In this document: in pieces, positions 1 to 9,179 of the stretch
How positions within the stretch are numbered: the first letter of the stretch is position 1
How the letters are laid out: each line of letters begins with the position of its first letter
Source: Candidatus Coatesiibacteriota bacterium
GTDB taxonomy: Bacteria > RBG-13-66-14 > B26-G2 > JAUVZD01
Reading direction: 5' to 3'
Assembly (NCBI GenBank): GCA_030602715.1
Contig: JAUVZD010000008.1
Coordinates: forward strand, 72,897 to 136,896
Length of the DNA stretch: 64,000 nt
The notes under the pieces: generated by a model
Seen by the model: only the letters and a program-made list of their open reading frames with translations
What the model was told of the DNA's origin: nothing
The model's database searches: none
Program-made: the position numbers and the translations under genes

Positions 1-278
1 AGTAACAGACTCAGGATTACCCTCCTCGCATTGAGGACTTTCTCGGAGTCTGTAATTATCTTCATACCCTCCTGGCAAACGGTATTGCACGATGTTACCA
101 GCTCTTTGCCCCAATCTCGTTCTATCTCCACCTGGCATATACGACAAGCTGCGTAAGGTTCCATAATGGGGGTGTAGCATAGAGTGGGAATCTCTATTCC
201 AGCGCTTTCCGCTGCTTTATAGATGGTAGTTCCCTCTTCAACCTCAACGGTTTTTCCGTTTATCTCTAAACTTACCAT
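1..278 (-). CDS. NuoG/HndD-like protein with N-terminal [2Fe-2S] ferredoxin domain (partial)
   Basis: Reading leftward from ATG at 276-278, this gene encodes a protein starting MVSLEINGKTVEVEEG and runs off the window edge after about 92 residues. The visible part is the plant-type [2Fe-2S] ferredoxin domain found at the N-terminus of NuoG, HndD/HydA [FeFe] hydrogenases and formate dehydrogenase alpha subunits: a Cys-x10-Cys-x2-Cys motif (LCYTP...AACRIC) followed by two further Cys (SCNTVCQEGM). AAGGAG lies 7 bases before the chosen ATG; an in-frame ATG at 306-308 extends the protein by ten residues and also has a weak ribosome site. It is the last visible gene of the hdr/nuo operon, about 30 bases after nuoF. 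Whether the missing part is a hydrogenase, a NuoG or a short adaptor cannot be seen. Confidence 0.8.
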   Translation of the reverse strand, partial: MVSLEINGKTVEVEEGTTIYKAAESAGIEIPTLCYTPIMEPYAACRICQVEIERDWGKELVTSCNTVCQEGMKIITDSEKVLNARRVILSLL

Positions 279-311
279 CGATATCTCCTTTTGAACCTTT
301 TTACTCATCAG

Positions 312-3300
312 CTATTCCTCTCGCAAATCACACCTGAGGCACCGCTCACTTTCTCTCAGGGCGTCTTCATCAGAGTATCCGAGTTCAACCATATTGAAAT
401 TCATAACTCTCTCTTTGACATCTGCGAGTGGCATTTCCGGGCGACCTGTTTCTGCTAACATCTCCAATTCCTCATCAGAAAGTTCAAGCATTGGAAGTTT
501 TATACCAGGTTCGGTAATGTGATGTTCCCTTATGACTTTTTCACCTTTCAGGAATTTGTCTATCATTTGTGCAGCAATTTTTCCTAAAGCCAGAGAGTCA
601 GAAACGGTGGAAGTTCCCGATACAGCATCTCCGCAGGCAAACACTCCATTCTTACCGGTATAGAGTGTTTCATTATCCACCTTAATCGTTCCATCATCGT
701 TGAGTTCTATCCCGCTGACGCCGTTGAGAAAACTTGCATTAGGCACTTGCTTTATTGCCGGGAATAGACATTCTGCTTTGATAACCAACTCTGAACCTTC
801 AACAGGCACGACTTCACGATATCCTGTCTCAGTAAGCTCTCCAAGTTCCATACGAATACATTCAAGACCAACCATATTTCCATCTTCAACAATAATCCTC
901 TTCGGTCTCGTCAGAAATTCTATATTTATGCCTTCATCAATTCCTGCTTGAACCTCCCCTTGAAATGCCTCCATTTCTTCTCTGATATTCTCAAAGACAA
1001 TGGATACATTTGACCCTAACCTTCGTGCGGTTCTGGCAACATCTATTGATGCATTTCCACCACCGACCACAACAACTTCTTTGGGTAGTGAAGGTTTCTC
1101 GCCTTTGTTAATCGCCCATAAAAATTCTATCGGGTTTCGGACCCCTTGGGCGTCCTCTCCAGGGATGCCTAAAGGAACATTTTTTTCTGCGCCGACTGAG
1201 ATGAGTATTGCCTTGAAGCCTTTATCAAAGAGTTCCTCAAATTTTACATCATCCCCTATACGAGTGTTAATCTGTATTTCAACACCACCACTTTTTATAG
1301 CGTCAATTTCCATCTCCAATATACTCTTGTTGAGGCGGAAACTGGGAATCGCCGATGCAGGCATTCCACCTGGCTTTGAATCTGCTTCAAATACTGTAAC
1401 TGGATGTCCCATCTTAACCAATTCATGTGCTGCACCCAATCCAGCAGGTCCGGCACCTATAACCGCGACTTTTGGTCCTGCTAATTTGGTCTTTTCAACT
1501 TTTGGTTTACGGCCCTTGGTCATCAGTTTATCGCCGATATACCTTTTGAGTGCCTTAATTGCAAGTTTATTTCCTCCCATATCACCTGCACGACATAGGT
1601 CTTCACAAGCGTGATGGCACACATAACCGCAGGTTACAGCGAATGGATTTCCGTCATAGATGGTGTCAAAAGCCTTCTCATATTCTCTTCTGGCGAGGTA
1701 TCCGAAAAAATCTGGTATGTTTGTCTGAACAGGACAGTTGTATTTACAAGGTGTGAATATGATTTTTGAACAGACCATAGAAGGGCAGTTCTTTCTTAGA
1801 ATATGTTCCTCATATTCATTCCGGAAGTATTTTAATGTTGTCAGTATCGGATTAGGTGCAGTTTGACCAAGACCGCATAATGCAGTCTCCTTAATCACAT
1901 TGCCGAGTGTCTCAAGTTCTTCAACATCGCTTAATTTCCCCTCTCCCCTGGTAATCCGCTCTAAGATGTCATGCATCTTTGGTACGCCCTCTCTGCAGGG
2001 GGTGCATTTCCCACAGGATTCGTTCTTGGTAAAATTGAGGAAGAATTTTGCCAGATCTACCATACATGTTTCTTCGTCTGCTACGACCAATCCGCCGGAG
2101 CCCATCATTGAGCCTGCTTCTGTTAATCTCTCGTAATCAACTGGCATATCCAACATTGAACCCGGAATACAGCCACCTGAAGGGCCACCAGTCTGGACTG
2201 CTTTGAAATCTTTTCCTTCAGCTATACCACCGCCGATGCTAAATATTAGGTCCTTTAAGGCGATTCCCATGGGGACTTCTACAAGTCCAGAATTTCTAAT
2301 CTTTCCTGTGAGAGCAAAGACCATTGTTCCTTTGCTTTTTTCTGTTCCGATGTTTGAAAACCACTTTGCACCCCGTGCTATTATCGGAGGGACACTAGCC
2401 CAAGATTTGACATTATTGACGACGGTTGGCTTACCATAGATTCCGCTCTCGGTTGGGAATGGGGGACGGGGTCTGGGCTCCGTTAATCTACCTTCTATTG
2501 CCGCAATGAGAGCGGTTTCCTCACCGCAGACAAATGCTCCAGGCTCTCTGGCAATCCTCAGATCAAAGGAAAAATCTGTTCCAAGTATGTTTTCACCGAG
2601 GAATCCGTATTCTTTTGCCTTTTCAATTGCCTTTTTTAGTGTGTCAATCGCAAGGTAGTAATCTACACCGATATAAATGAAGCCTTTTGATGCCCCGATT
2701 GCGTGTGCTCCGATAATCATCCCCTCTATAACGCTATGCGGGTCACTTTCAAGAACTCTTCTGTCCATGTATGCGCCTGGGTCACCTTCATGAGCATTAC
2801 ATACTATATATTTGGGTTCGCCTTTTGCGGCTCTACAGAACTTCCACTTAAGCCCGGTGGGGAAACCTCCTCCTCCACGACCTCTGAGACCTGAGTTCTG
2901 AACTTCCTTAATAACATCTTCAGGTTTCATCTCTTTGAGGCTTTTGATAAGTGAGGAGTATCCTCCACGAGCGATATATTCGTTAATATTTTCAGGGTCT
3001 ATGTGACCGGTATTTCTTAAAATTATCTTTAACTGTTTTTTAAAGAAAGGAATCTCGTGGCATTGGAGGAACTCCTGGTATTCATCTGGGATCCCATTTT
3101 TTGAATATTTATGTTCAGTTTCAAGTATGAGAATATCTTCACGATCGGTGCGGCACAGCACCCACTCGGGAATTATCTCTCCGTTTTGGGCTGACTTTAA
3201 TAGTTTATTAACTTTATCCTCCATGATTGAGTGATATGTTATCCTGGGAAGTCCAGGGAAGATTACATCTACAATCGGCTCAACCTGACAATAACCAATA

Positions 3301-3494
3301 CAGCCTGTTTTTGTGATGTGGAGGTCAATATTGGAATCTTTAACCTTCTCCATTAGTTTGTCATACACATCAAGAGCACCTGCCGCACGACCACAAGTTG
3401 CCATACCCACCATTATCTTGGTCTTTGCAGGATAGAGAGATTTAGTGCCCTCTTTTTTTAGGCTCTTTAAATCTTTGATTTCATGCACCTTCAT
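312..3494 (-). CDS. NuoF-like NADH-binding flavoprotein fused to a GltD/NfnB-like oxidoreductase
   Basis: The 1060-residue protein joins two electron-transfer modules. Residues about 20-115 are the thioredoxin-like 2Fe-2S domain seen in HydB/HndC (ATCGRAAGA, TGCIGYCQVEP). Residues about 170-580 are the NuoF FMN/NADH unit (GRGGGGFPTGLKWKF, EGDPGAYMDRR, GEETALIAAIEGR), ending with the [4Fe-4S] site SCGKCTPCREG. The tandem ferredoxin domain usual in HydB is replaced from about residue 590 by a GltD-type module: a Cys-rich segment (CPVQTNIPDF, CGYVCHHACEDLC), an FAD site (VIGAGPAGLGAAHEL) and an NAD(P) site (VVVVGGGNASIDVA). It probably oxidises or reduces NAD(P)H inside the complex encoded by the operon. 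The gene starts two bases after nuoE stops. The fusion is intact, with no frameshift. Function is inferred from domains. Confidence 0.9.
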   Translation of the reverse strand: MKVHEIKDLKSLKKEGTKSLYPAKTKIMVGMATCGRAAGALDVYDKLMEKVKDSNIDLHITKTGCIGYCQVEPIVDVIFPGLPRITYHSIMEDKVNKLLKSAQNGEIIPEWVLCRTDREDILILETEHKYSKNGIPDEYQEFLQCHEIPFFKKQLKIILRNTGHIDPENINEYIARGGYSSLIKSLKEMKPEDVIKEVQNSGLRGRGGGGFPTGLKWKFCRAAKGEPKYIVCNAHEGDPGAYMDRRVLESDPHSVIEGMIIGAHAIGASKGFIYIGVDYYLAIDTLKKAIEKAKEYGFLGENILGTDFSFDLRIAREPGAFVCGEETALIAAIEGRLTEPRPRPPFPTESGIYGKPTVVNNVKSWASVPPIIARGAKWFSNIGTEKSKGTMVFALTGKIRNSGLVEVPMGIALKDLIFSIGGGIAEGKDFKAVQTGGPSGGCIPGSMLDMPVDYERLTEAGSMMGSGGLVVADEETCMVDLAKFFLNFTKNESCGKCTPCREGVPKMHDILERITRGEGKLSDVEELETLGNVIKETALCGLGQTAPNPILTTLKYFRNEYEEHILRKNCPSMVCSKIIFTPCKYNCPVQTNIPDFFGYLARREYEKAFDTIYDGNPFAVTCGYVCHHACEDLCRAGDMGGNKLAIKALKRYIGDKLMTKGRKPKVEKTKLAGPKVAVIGAGPAGLGAAHELVKMGHPVTVFEADSKPGGMPASAIPSFRLNKSILEMEIDAIKSGGVEIQINTRIGDDVKFEELFDKGFKAILISVGAEKNVPLGIPGEDAQGVRNPIEFLWAINKGEKPSLPKEVVVVGGGNASIDVARTARRLGSNVSIVFENIREEMEAFQGEVQAGIDEGINIEFLTRPKRIIVEDGNMVGLECIRMELGELTETGYREVVPVEGSELVIKAECLFPAIKQVPNASFLNGVSGIELNDDGTIKVDNETLYTGKNGVFACGDAVSGTSTVSDSLALGKIAAQMIDKFLKGEKVIREHHITEPGIKLPMLELSDEELEMLAETGRPEMPLADVKERVMNFNMVELGYSDEDALRESERCLRCDLREE

Positions 3495-3495
3495 C

Positions 3496-3954
3496 TCAGT
3501 CCCCCTTATATCTATACTTTCTTAGAAGGGCGGGCACTTTGTTTGAAAGCATTCTTGAAAATATCTTTTCATCTATTTTTACGGTAGGAGGAAGGCTACA
3601 ATACCCAAAGCAACTTACATCCTGAAGGGTAAACTGCATGTCCTCTGTTGTCTCTCCGGATTTTACACCCAATTCCTGTTCAAACCTTCTCAAAATCCGT
3701 ATCCCACCCCTCACATGGCATGCTGTTCCTGAACATACTTGGACTATATGTTTCCCTCGTGGTGTAAGGGAGAAAAACCCGAAGAAAGAGGCAAGACTGA
3801 ATATCTTACTCAGTGGAACATCTAACTTCTTAGAAAGCCTAAGTAATTCATCTTTTGGCAGGTAATTGTGCTCCTCTTGAATATCCTGGAGGACCTCAAT
3901 TAAAGCCTCTCTCTCCTCAACTTCAATCGTTACATTTCCATCTCCGCTAGACAT
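3496..3954 (-). CDS. NuoE-like [2Fe-2S] thioredoxin-fold subunit
   Basis: The 152-residue protein is a NuoE/HndA-type subunit of NADH dehydrogenases and electron-bifurcating hydrogenases. It has an N-terminal helical part (EVLQDIQEEHNYLPKDEL, then LSKIFSLASFFGFF) and a C-terminal thioredoxin-like domain carrying the four cluster ligands as Cys-x4-Cys (CSGTAC) and Cys-x3-Cys (CFGYC). The length is normal for the family. Its start codon lies directly after the stop of the upstream short hdrA, and nuoF follows after one base, so the three are almost certainly translated together. In known complexes NuoE sits next to the FMN of NuoF and passes single electrons. Its substrate here is set by its partners. 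Confidence 0.92.
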   Translation of the reverse strand: MSSGDGNVTIEVEEREALIEVLQDIQEEHNYLPKDELLRLSKKLDVPLSKIFSLASFFGFFSLTPRGKHIVQVCSGTACHVRGGIRILRRFEQELGVKSGETTEDMQFTLQDVSCFGYCSLPPTVKIDEKIFSRMLSNKVPALLRKYRYKGD

Positions 3955-4839
3955 CTAACTCACCTTGCTTTCGGTAAGTGGTTCGGCTTCACCAATGCCA
4001 GATTTAACCACTTTTTTGCCCACCTTTATTACCTTCTTTGATGGAACGGTGTAAGAAGGACATACCTCCCAGCATGTTCCACAAGAGGTGCACTTTTCCA
4101 GGTCAACATATCTTGCTTTCTTACGGACCTTAACTGAGAAATTGCCAATGTATCCAGATACATCCTCAACTTCACTGTGAGACAGTATCTCAATATTGGG
4201 GTGTATTCCTACATCTACCATCTTTGGAGTTAGAATACAGGCAGCGCAATCAAGGGTGGGGAAAGTCTTATCAAAATATCCCATGTGTCCACCTATAGTT
4301 GGCTCCCTTTCAACCAGGAAGACCTTTCTTCCACCATTGGCAATGTCCAGTGCCGCTTGTATTCCAGCAACCCCACCACCCACCACCAGTGCTGAGGGGG
4401 TAATATCAACCGTTCGGGTTTCAAGTGCCTCCAAAAGGGTTGCCCTTCTAACCGCAGCCGATACCAGTGCCTTAGCCTTCTCAGTCGCCTTTTTCTTGTC
4501 CTCGGTAACCCATGATACATGTTCTCTGATGTTTGCCATTGAGAAGTAATACTGGTTCAATCCCTCGTCACGGCAAACCCTCCTGAATGTGTGCTCGTGC
4601 ATCCTGGGAGAGCACGATGCGACCACAACACGATTTAAGCCTAAGTTTCTAATATCTTCCTTGATTAGGTTCTGACCGGGGTCAGAACACATAAACCTAA
4701 AATCTCGAGAAATGACAACATTCGGGAGCCGACCTGCAAAATCTGAAACATCAGCAGTGTCTACAACTCCCTCAATGTTGCTCCCGCAATGGCAGATATA
4801 AACCCCGACCTTTACTTTCTCTTTTTCTTCCTCTGCCAT
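3955..4839 (-). CDS. Short HdrA-like protein (N-terminal half only)
   Basis: This 294-residue protein matches only the first part of HdrA, the FAD-containing subunit of heterodisulfide reductase. It contains the CHCGSNI segment near residue 16, an FAD-binding motif (ALVVGGGVAGIQAALDIA), the HdrA signature LDCAACILTPKMVDV, and a single [4Fe-4S] motif CTSCGTCWEVCP near residue 250. It then ends in a Lys/Val-rich tail. The C-terminal half of HdrA, with the second FAD lobe and two ferredoxin clusters, is absent. The N-terminal 260 residues are closely similar to those of the neighbouring large HdrA fusion, so it is a tandem paralogue. Its reading frame is clean and it abuts nuoE, which argues for a real subunit, possibly an electron relay or a structural partner, rather than a decayed copy. 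Confidence 0.85.
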   Translation of the reverse strand: MAEEEKEKVKVGVYICHCGSNIEGVVDTADVSDFAGRLPNVVISRDFRFMCSDPGQNLIKEDIRNLGLNRVVVASCSPRMHEHTFRRVCRDEGLNQYYFSMANIREHVSWVTEDKKKATEKAKALVSAAVRRATLLEALETRTVDITPSALVVGGGVAGIQAALDIANGGRKVFLVEREPTIGGHMGYFDKTFPTLDCAACILTPKMVDVGIHPNIEILSHSEVEDVSGYIGNFSVKVRKKARYVDLEKCTSCGTCWEVCPSYTVPSKKVIKVGKKVVKSGIGEAEPLTESKVS

Positions 4840-4876
4840 ATCACCTCTCCTTTGGGTGATAGAAAGTCCTAAAGCC

Positions 4877-7800
4877 TCACTTTATGGATAGTTCTTCTAC
4901 CGCCAATCCTTCAATCTCTGCGAGAATCTGCTCATCCGTAAAGTGTTTCCCTATAATAGCGCTACTTGGACAGGCAGCAACACAGGTTCCACAACCCTTG
5001 CACAGGGCTTCGTTCACCACAGAAGCACCCTTCTCCTCATCAAAAGTAATTGCAGTGTATGGGCATAAGTCATTACAAATCTTGCATCCTGAGCAGAGCT
5101 CTTCCATCGTCTCTGCGGTTGCGGATTCAATCTCAACCTTCCCTGTGACCATCAAGTCTAGGGCTGCTGCTCCTGCACTTGCTCCCTGGTCAACCGAGTA
5201 TGGAATATCCTTGGGTCCAACAGCACACCCGGCGATGAAGATGCCGGCGGAGGCTGTCTCAGTGGGGTCAAGTTTAACGTGTTTTTCTAAGAAGAACCCG
5301 TCCTCAGTGCACCCAAGCCCGAACATCGCTGAGACCTCTTTTGAATCGGCACTGGGTTCAACTGCCGGGCAAAGGATTACCAGGTCAACAGGAACTCTCC
5401 TGATCTCACCGGCGAGCGTATCCTCACACCTTACGATTAACTTACCCTCCTCACCCGGGAACATGGCAAAATCAGTTATCTCCGCAGCCTTTCCACGAAT
5501 GAATCTCACTTCCTCTGATAAGAGCCTTCTGTAGAATTGCTCATAGCCTTTTCCATAACACCTCATATCAATATACATCTGATAGACCTCTGCTCGCTTC
5601 TCGGTTCTTTCTCTGATGAGGTGGGAGAATTTGAGGGCATACATACAGCATACGGCTGAACAATACTCGTGATAATCTTCATCCCTTGAACCAATACAAT
5701 GAAGTATGGCAACTGACTCTGGCTCTACTCCTTTTGATGTCAGCATCTTACCTTCAGAAAACCCAGTGGCGTTGACCATCCTCTCAAATTCCAGAGAGGT
5801 TATAACATCAGGATATTTTCCGTATCCGTATCTGGTCATAGGAGTCGGGTCAAAGAGTTGATAACCTGTTGCCACAACTATCGTTCCGACATTTAACTCC
5901 ACTATCTCATCTTTAGCGTCGTGAAAAATGGACTTAGGTTCGCATACAGTCTCACATTGGCGACACTCAACACAAACACCGCAGTGCAGACATCTCTCTG
6001 CTTCTCTCTGTGCATCTTCCTCAGAAAATCCGAGCATGACCTCTTCAAAGTTGGTCTTTCTTGTATCCGGGCTCAACTCAGACGTAACAGTTCTGTGTTT
6101 CCAAGGCTCGTCAGGATACTCCTCTCTCCAATCAATCTCCTCCTCCAACTTCTCCTCATGCTCAATTTTCTCTTCTAGTAGATCAGTAAAACGCTCGCCC
6201 TCAAAATATCTTATGATACTTTTTGCCGACTTTTTACCATCTGCAACTGCCTCTAAGACGGTAGCCGGTCCATACACCATGTCTCCACCCCCGAACACAC
6301 CCTTTACATTGGTGGCTTTCGTCTCATGGTTAACGGTTAAGGTGCCCCAATCGGTGAAGTTTAACCTTAAACCATCTTCGTTGAAGGTAAGGTCTGGTTT
6401 TTGACCTATTGCGAGTATGACCCTATCGCATTCAATTACATGCTCTGACCCGTCAACTGGAACTGGTCGTGGTCTGCCGGATGAGTCAACTTCGCCCAAC
6501 TCCATATTCTGACACTTAAGACCGGTAAGTTTACCCTTGCTATCAGTTTCAAAGCCTACGGGTGATTTGAGGAAGGTGAATTTGACCCCCTCAGCTTCCG
6601 CTTCTTTTATTTCATCCGGGTCAGCAGGCATCTGTTCTTCAGTTCTACGATAGACTACCTCTACCGATGAGGCGCCTGAACGGAGTGCCACCCTGGCTGC
6701 ATCCATTGCGGTATTGCCACCACCAATTACTTTTACCTTACCTGAGATGTCAACCTCACCACCAAGGTTGATATCTCTCAATATGTCAACGCCCTGATAT
6801 ACGGCAGCAACATCTGTATAGTCAAGCCCGCCGGAGGTTCCAACATGTGCACCTGTTGCGATGAAGATTGCATCGTATTCTTTTTTCAATTTCTTTAAGG
6901 TGATATCCTTTCCTACTGTGGTTGATGTCTTGATTGCCACGCCCATCTTCTTAATGTAGTCTATCTCACGGTCCAATATCTCGTCTGGAAGCCTATATCT
7001 TGGGATGCCGACGCGCATCATGCCACCGGCGGTGGGGAGCGATTCGTAGATGACGGATTTATATCCCTGTAGGGCTAGGTCATGTGCACAGGAGAGACCT
7101 GCTGGGCCACTTCCTATGATGGCAACCTTTTTACTCTTCTTCTCCTCAATTTCTGGTGGCTCCAAATGCTCATTGTGCTCATAAGCCCAGTCGTAGATAA
7201 ACCTCTTGAGGTGTCTGATGGAGATGGGTTGGTCAAGTTCTCCCCTTCTACAGTTGGCTTCACAGGGGTGATAGCAAACCCTTCCGCAAATTGCCGGAAG
7301 GGGGTTTACCCTGCGGATTAATCTCATTGCTTCTGCATATTTCCCCTTGGTTACCAGGGCAACATAACCTGCTGCGTCCTGGTCAATGAGACATGCAACT
7401 TTACACGGGGATATTTCCTTCTTATCTATTACAAATTTGTTCGGGACGGCTTGTGGAAACATTCGGTAAATTGCTTTTCTTTTAGCGTGTCCTAGTTCAA
7501 ACTCGTCAGAAACCTCAATGGGACAGACCTCTGTGCAGTCATTACAGGCGGTACAGGTTTCAAGGTCAACATAACGTGCCTTTTTGCGAACTTTTACTGT
7601 GAAGTTACCGACGAAACCTGATACATCCTCAACTTCGCTGTAGGAGAGAATCTCTATATTAGGATTACTTGCCACATCAACCATTTTAGGGGTGAGAATA
7701 CAGGCGGCGCAGTCAAGTGTTGGAAAAGTCTTATCCAGATATGCCATATGACCGCCGATTGAAGGTTGCTTTTCAACGAGATAAACCTTTATGTCACCAG

Positions 7801-8299
7801 CAGCCATTTTGAGGGCTGCTGAAATCCCTGCGATTCCACCGCCTACCACCAACACTGCTGGCTCAATATCAACTTCTCTTGTAGGAAGTGGTTCAAGTAG
7901 TGATGCCCTTCTTATCGCAGCGGATACTAAGGCCTTGGACTTCTCTGTGGCTTCTTTCGGGTCGGTAGTGACCCAGGAAACTTGTTCGCGGATATTTGCC
8001 ATGGTAAAGAGATACTGGTTTAACCCAGCCTCTCTACAAGCCCTACGAAATGTAGGTTCGTGCATTCTTGGGGAGCAAGAAGCGACGACCACTCTATTCA
8101 GGTTGTGTTCCTTAATATCTTCCTTGATGATATTCTGCCCCTCATCGGAGCACATGAACTTGAAGTCTCTGGAAACTACGACGTTGTCTAATCTGCCAGC
8201 AAACTCGGTAACTTCTTTGGTGTTTACAATTCCCTCAATGTTGCTTCCGCAATGGCATATATAGACGCCAACTCTCGCTTCAGAACCGTTTCCGTTCAT
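4877..8299 (-). CDS. HdrA with an inserted GltD/NfnB-like NAD(P)H oxidoreductase module
   Basis: This 1140-residue protein is an HdrA into which a GltD-type module has been placed. Residues 1 to about 290 are the HdrA N-terminal half: CHCGSNI, VLVVGGGIAGISAAL, LDCAACILTPKMVDV, CTACNDCTEVCP and the HdrA segment KRKAIYRMFPQAVPNKFVID. Residues about 295-780 are a glutamate-synthase-small-subunit or NfnB-like unit (ICGRVCYHPCEANC, AIIGSGPAGLSCAHDLA, VIGGGNTAMDAAR). HdrA then resumes (CGVCVECRQCETVC, HCIGSRDEDYHEYCSAVC) and ends with two [4Fe-4S] motifs, CSGCKICNDLCP and CKGCGTCVAACP. Large HdrA-plus-NAD(P)H-oxidoreductase proteins (HdrL) are known from sulfate reducers, and this resembles them. 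It probably bifurcates electrons at the HdrA flavin, taking them from NAD(P)H, and passes them to HdrBC encoded just upstream. Confidence 0.9.
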   Translation of the reverse strand: MNGNGSEARVGVYICHCGSNIEGIVNTKEVTEFAGRLDNVVVSRDFKFMCSDEGQNIIKEDIKEHNLNRVVVASCSPRMHEPTFRRACREAGLNQYLFTMANIREQVSWVTTDPKEATEKSKALVSAAIRRASLLEPLPTREVDIEPAVLVVGGGIAGISAALKMAAGDIKVYLVEKQPSIGGHMAYLDKTFPTLDCAACILTPKMVDVASNPNIEILSYSEVEDVSGFVGNFTVKVRKKARYVDLETCTACNDCTEVCPIEVSDEFELGHAKRKAIYRMFPQAVPNKFVIDKKEISPCKVACLIDQDAAGYVALVTKGKYAEAMRLIRRVNPLPAICGRVCYHPCEANCRRGELDQPISIRHLKRFIYDWAYEHNEHLEPPEIEEKKSKKVAIIGSGPAGLSCAHDLALQGYKSVIYESLPTAGGMMRVGIPRYRLPDEILDREIDYIKKMGVAIKTSTTVGKDITLKKLKKEYDAIFIATGAHVGTSGGLDYTDVAAVYQGVDILRDINLGGEVDISGKVKVIGGGNTAMDAARVALRSGASSVEVVYRRTEEQMPADPDEIKEAEAEGVKFTFLKSPVGFETDSKGKLTGLKCQNMELGEVDSSGRPRPVPVDGSEHVIECDRVILAIGQKPDLTFNEDGLRLNFTDWGTLTVNHETKATNVKGVFGGGDMVYGPATVLEAVADGKKSAKSIIRYFEGERFTDLLEEKIEHEEKLEEEIDWREEYPDEPWKHRTVTSELSPDTRKTNFEEVMLGFSEEDAQREAERCLHCGVCVECRQCETVCEPKSIFHDAKDEIVELNVGTIVVATGYQLFDPTPMTRYGYGKYPDVITSLEFERMVNATGFSEGKMLTSKGVEPESVAILHCIGSRDEDYHEYCSAVCCMYALKFSHLIRERTEKRAEVYQMYIDMRCYGKGYEQFYRRLLSEEVRFIRGKAAEITDFAMFPGEEGKLIVRCEDTLAGEIRRVPVDLVILCPAVEPSADSKEVSAMFGLGCTEDGFFLEKHVKLDPTETASAGIFIAGCAVGPKDIPYSVDQGASAGAAALDLMVTGKVEIESATAETMEELCSGCKICNDLCPYTAITFDEEKGASVVNEALCKGCGTCVAACPSSAIIGKHFTDEQILAEIEGLAVEELSIK

Positions 8300-8312
8300 T
8301 CAGAACTCTCCT

Positions 8313-9179
8313 TTACACAAATGACGACAATTGCTTTTCAGGACTGACGATAAGGCTATTCATAGCCATATCCTTCTCACTCCTTCCAAAAGCAAACCCC
8401 ATCAGTTGTGGGAAAAACAATATCGGTATGTTAAAGTCAGCGTCATACCTCTTGTTTATCTGTGCCTGATAGGCTTCCAAATTGATGTGGCACATTGGAC
8501 AGGGAGTTATGATGATATCTGTCTCTTCACGTTGAGCGGCGAGCAGTATGTTCTTGCTCATTCTCAATGCCTGTTCTCTTACGGAACCTGCAATGCTACC
8601 ACCGCAACACCTGTCCTTCATGGGGAAATATACGGAGGTTGCTCCCAGGGCTACTACGATGTCGTCAAGAGTGTGTGGGTCCTCAACGGAGTCAAATCCA
8701 CCCTCTGGTCTGATGGTCTGGCAGCCATAATAAGAGGCAACTTTGAGACCACCTAAATCCCTCTTTAAATTTGCCCTGACGGTATCCAATCCAACATCGT
8801 TGACTACCACATCCAGAAGGTGCCTTACCTTAATTGTCCCATTATACTCCAACCCTGCCACTGTAAGTGCTTTGGTTACTAAATCCTTTACCTCAGCATG
8901 TTCCTCCATATAAATATTGGTCTTGTTTAGGCCAAGATAGCAGGCGCTACAGGGTGCAATTATATCCCATCCTTTCTTCTCTGCTAAGGCGAGATTTCTT
9001 GCGGATAGGACAAAAGACCTCCCTTGTGAGACTGACATATAGGCTGTTGCACCACAACAGTTCCAATCCTCTAGCTCCTCCAGATCAATGTCAAGTAAAG
9101 GAGCAATTGCCCGAGTTGAAAGATCGTAGGGAAAGGAAGTCGCTTCAAGAGAACACCCGGGATAATATGTATATTTCAT
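8313..9179 (-). CDS. hdrB: HdrB-like subunit (two CCG domains)
   Basis: The 288-residue protein has the two cysteine-rich CCG domains of heterodisulfide reductase subunit B: a first set with YYPGCSLEA, DWNCCGATAY and CSACYLGL, and a second with YYGCQTIRP, DRCCGGSIAG and CPMCHINL. In methanogen HdrB these cysteines bind two non-cubane [4Fe-4S] clusters that reduce the disulfide. All the expected cysteines can be seen, so a catalytic site is likely. The natural substrate in a bacterium is unknown and may be a different disulfide or a thiol carrier. Its ATG overlaps the stop of hdrC by one base (TAATG), and the HdrA fusion follows after 13 bases. Related CCG proteins occur in succinate and lactate oxidoreductases, but the HdrC partner supports this call. 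Confidence 0.92.
   Translation of the reverse strand: MKYTYYPGCSLEATSFPYDLSTRAIAPLLDIDLEELEDWNCCGATAYMSVSQGRSFVLSARNLALAEKKGWDIIAPCSACYLGLNKTNIYMEEHAEVKDLVTKALTVAGLEYNGTIKVRHLLDVVVNDVGLDTVRANLKRDLGGLKVASYYGCQTIRPEGGFDSVEDPHTLDDIVVALGATSVYFPMKDRCCGGSIAGSVREQALRMSKNILLAAQREETDIIITPCPMCHINLEAYQAQINKRYDADFNIPILFFPQLMGFAFGRSEKDMAMNSLIVSPEKQLSSFV

Noticed and set aside
3955-4839. The short hdrA as a simple truncated pseudogene
   Set aside because: It keeps all motifs of the N-terminal part, has a clean frame and stop, and is directly joined to nuoE.
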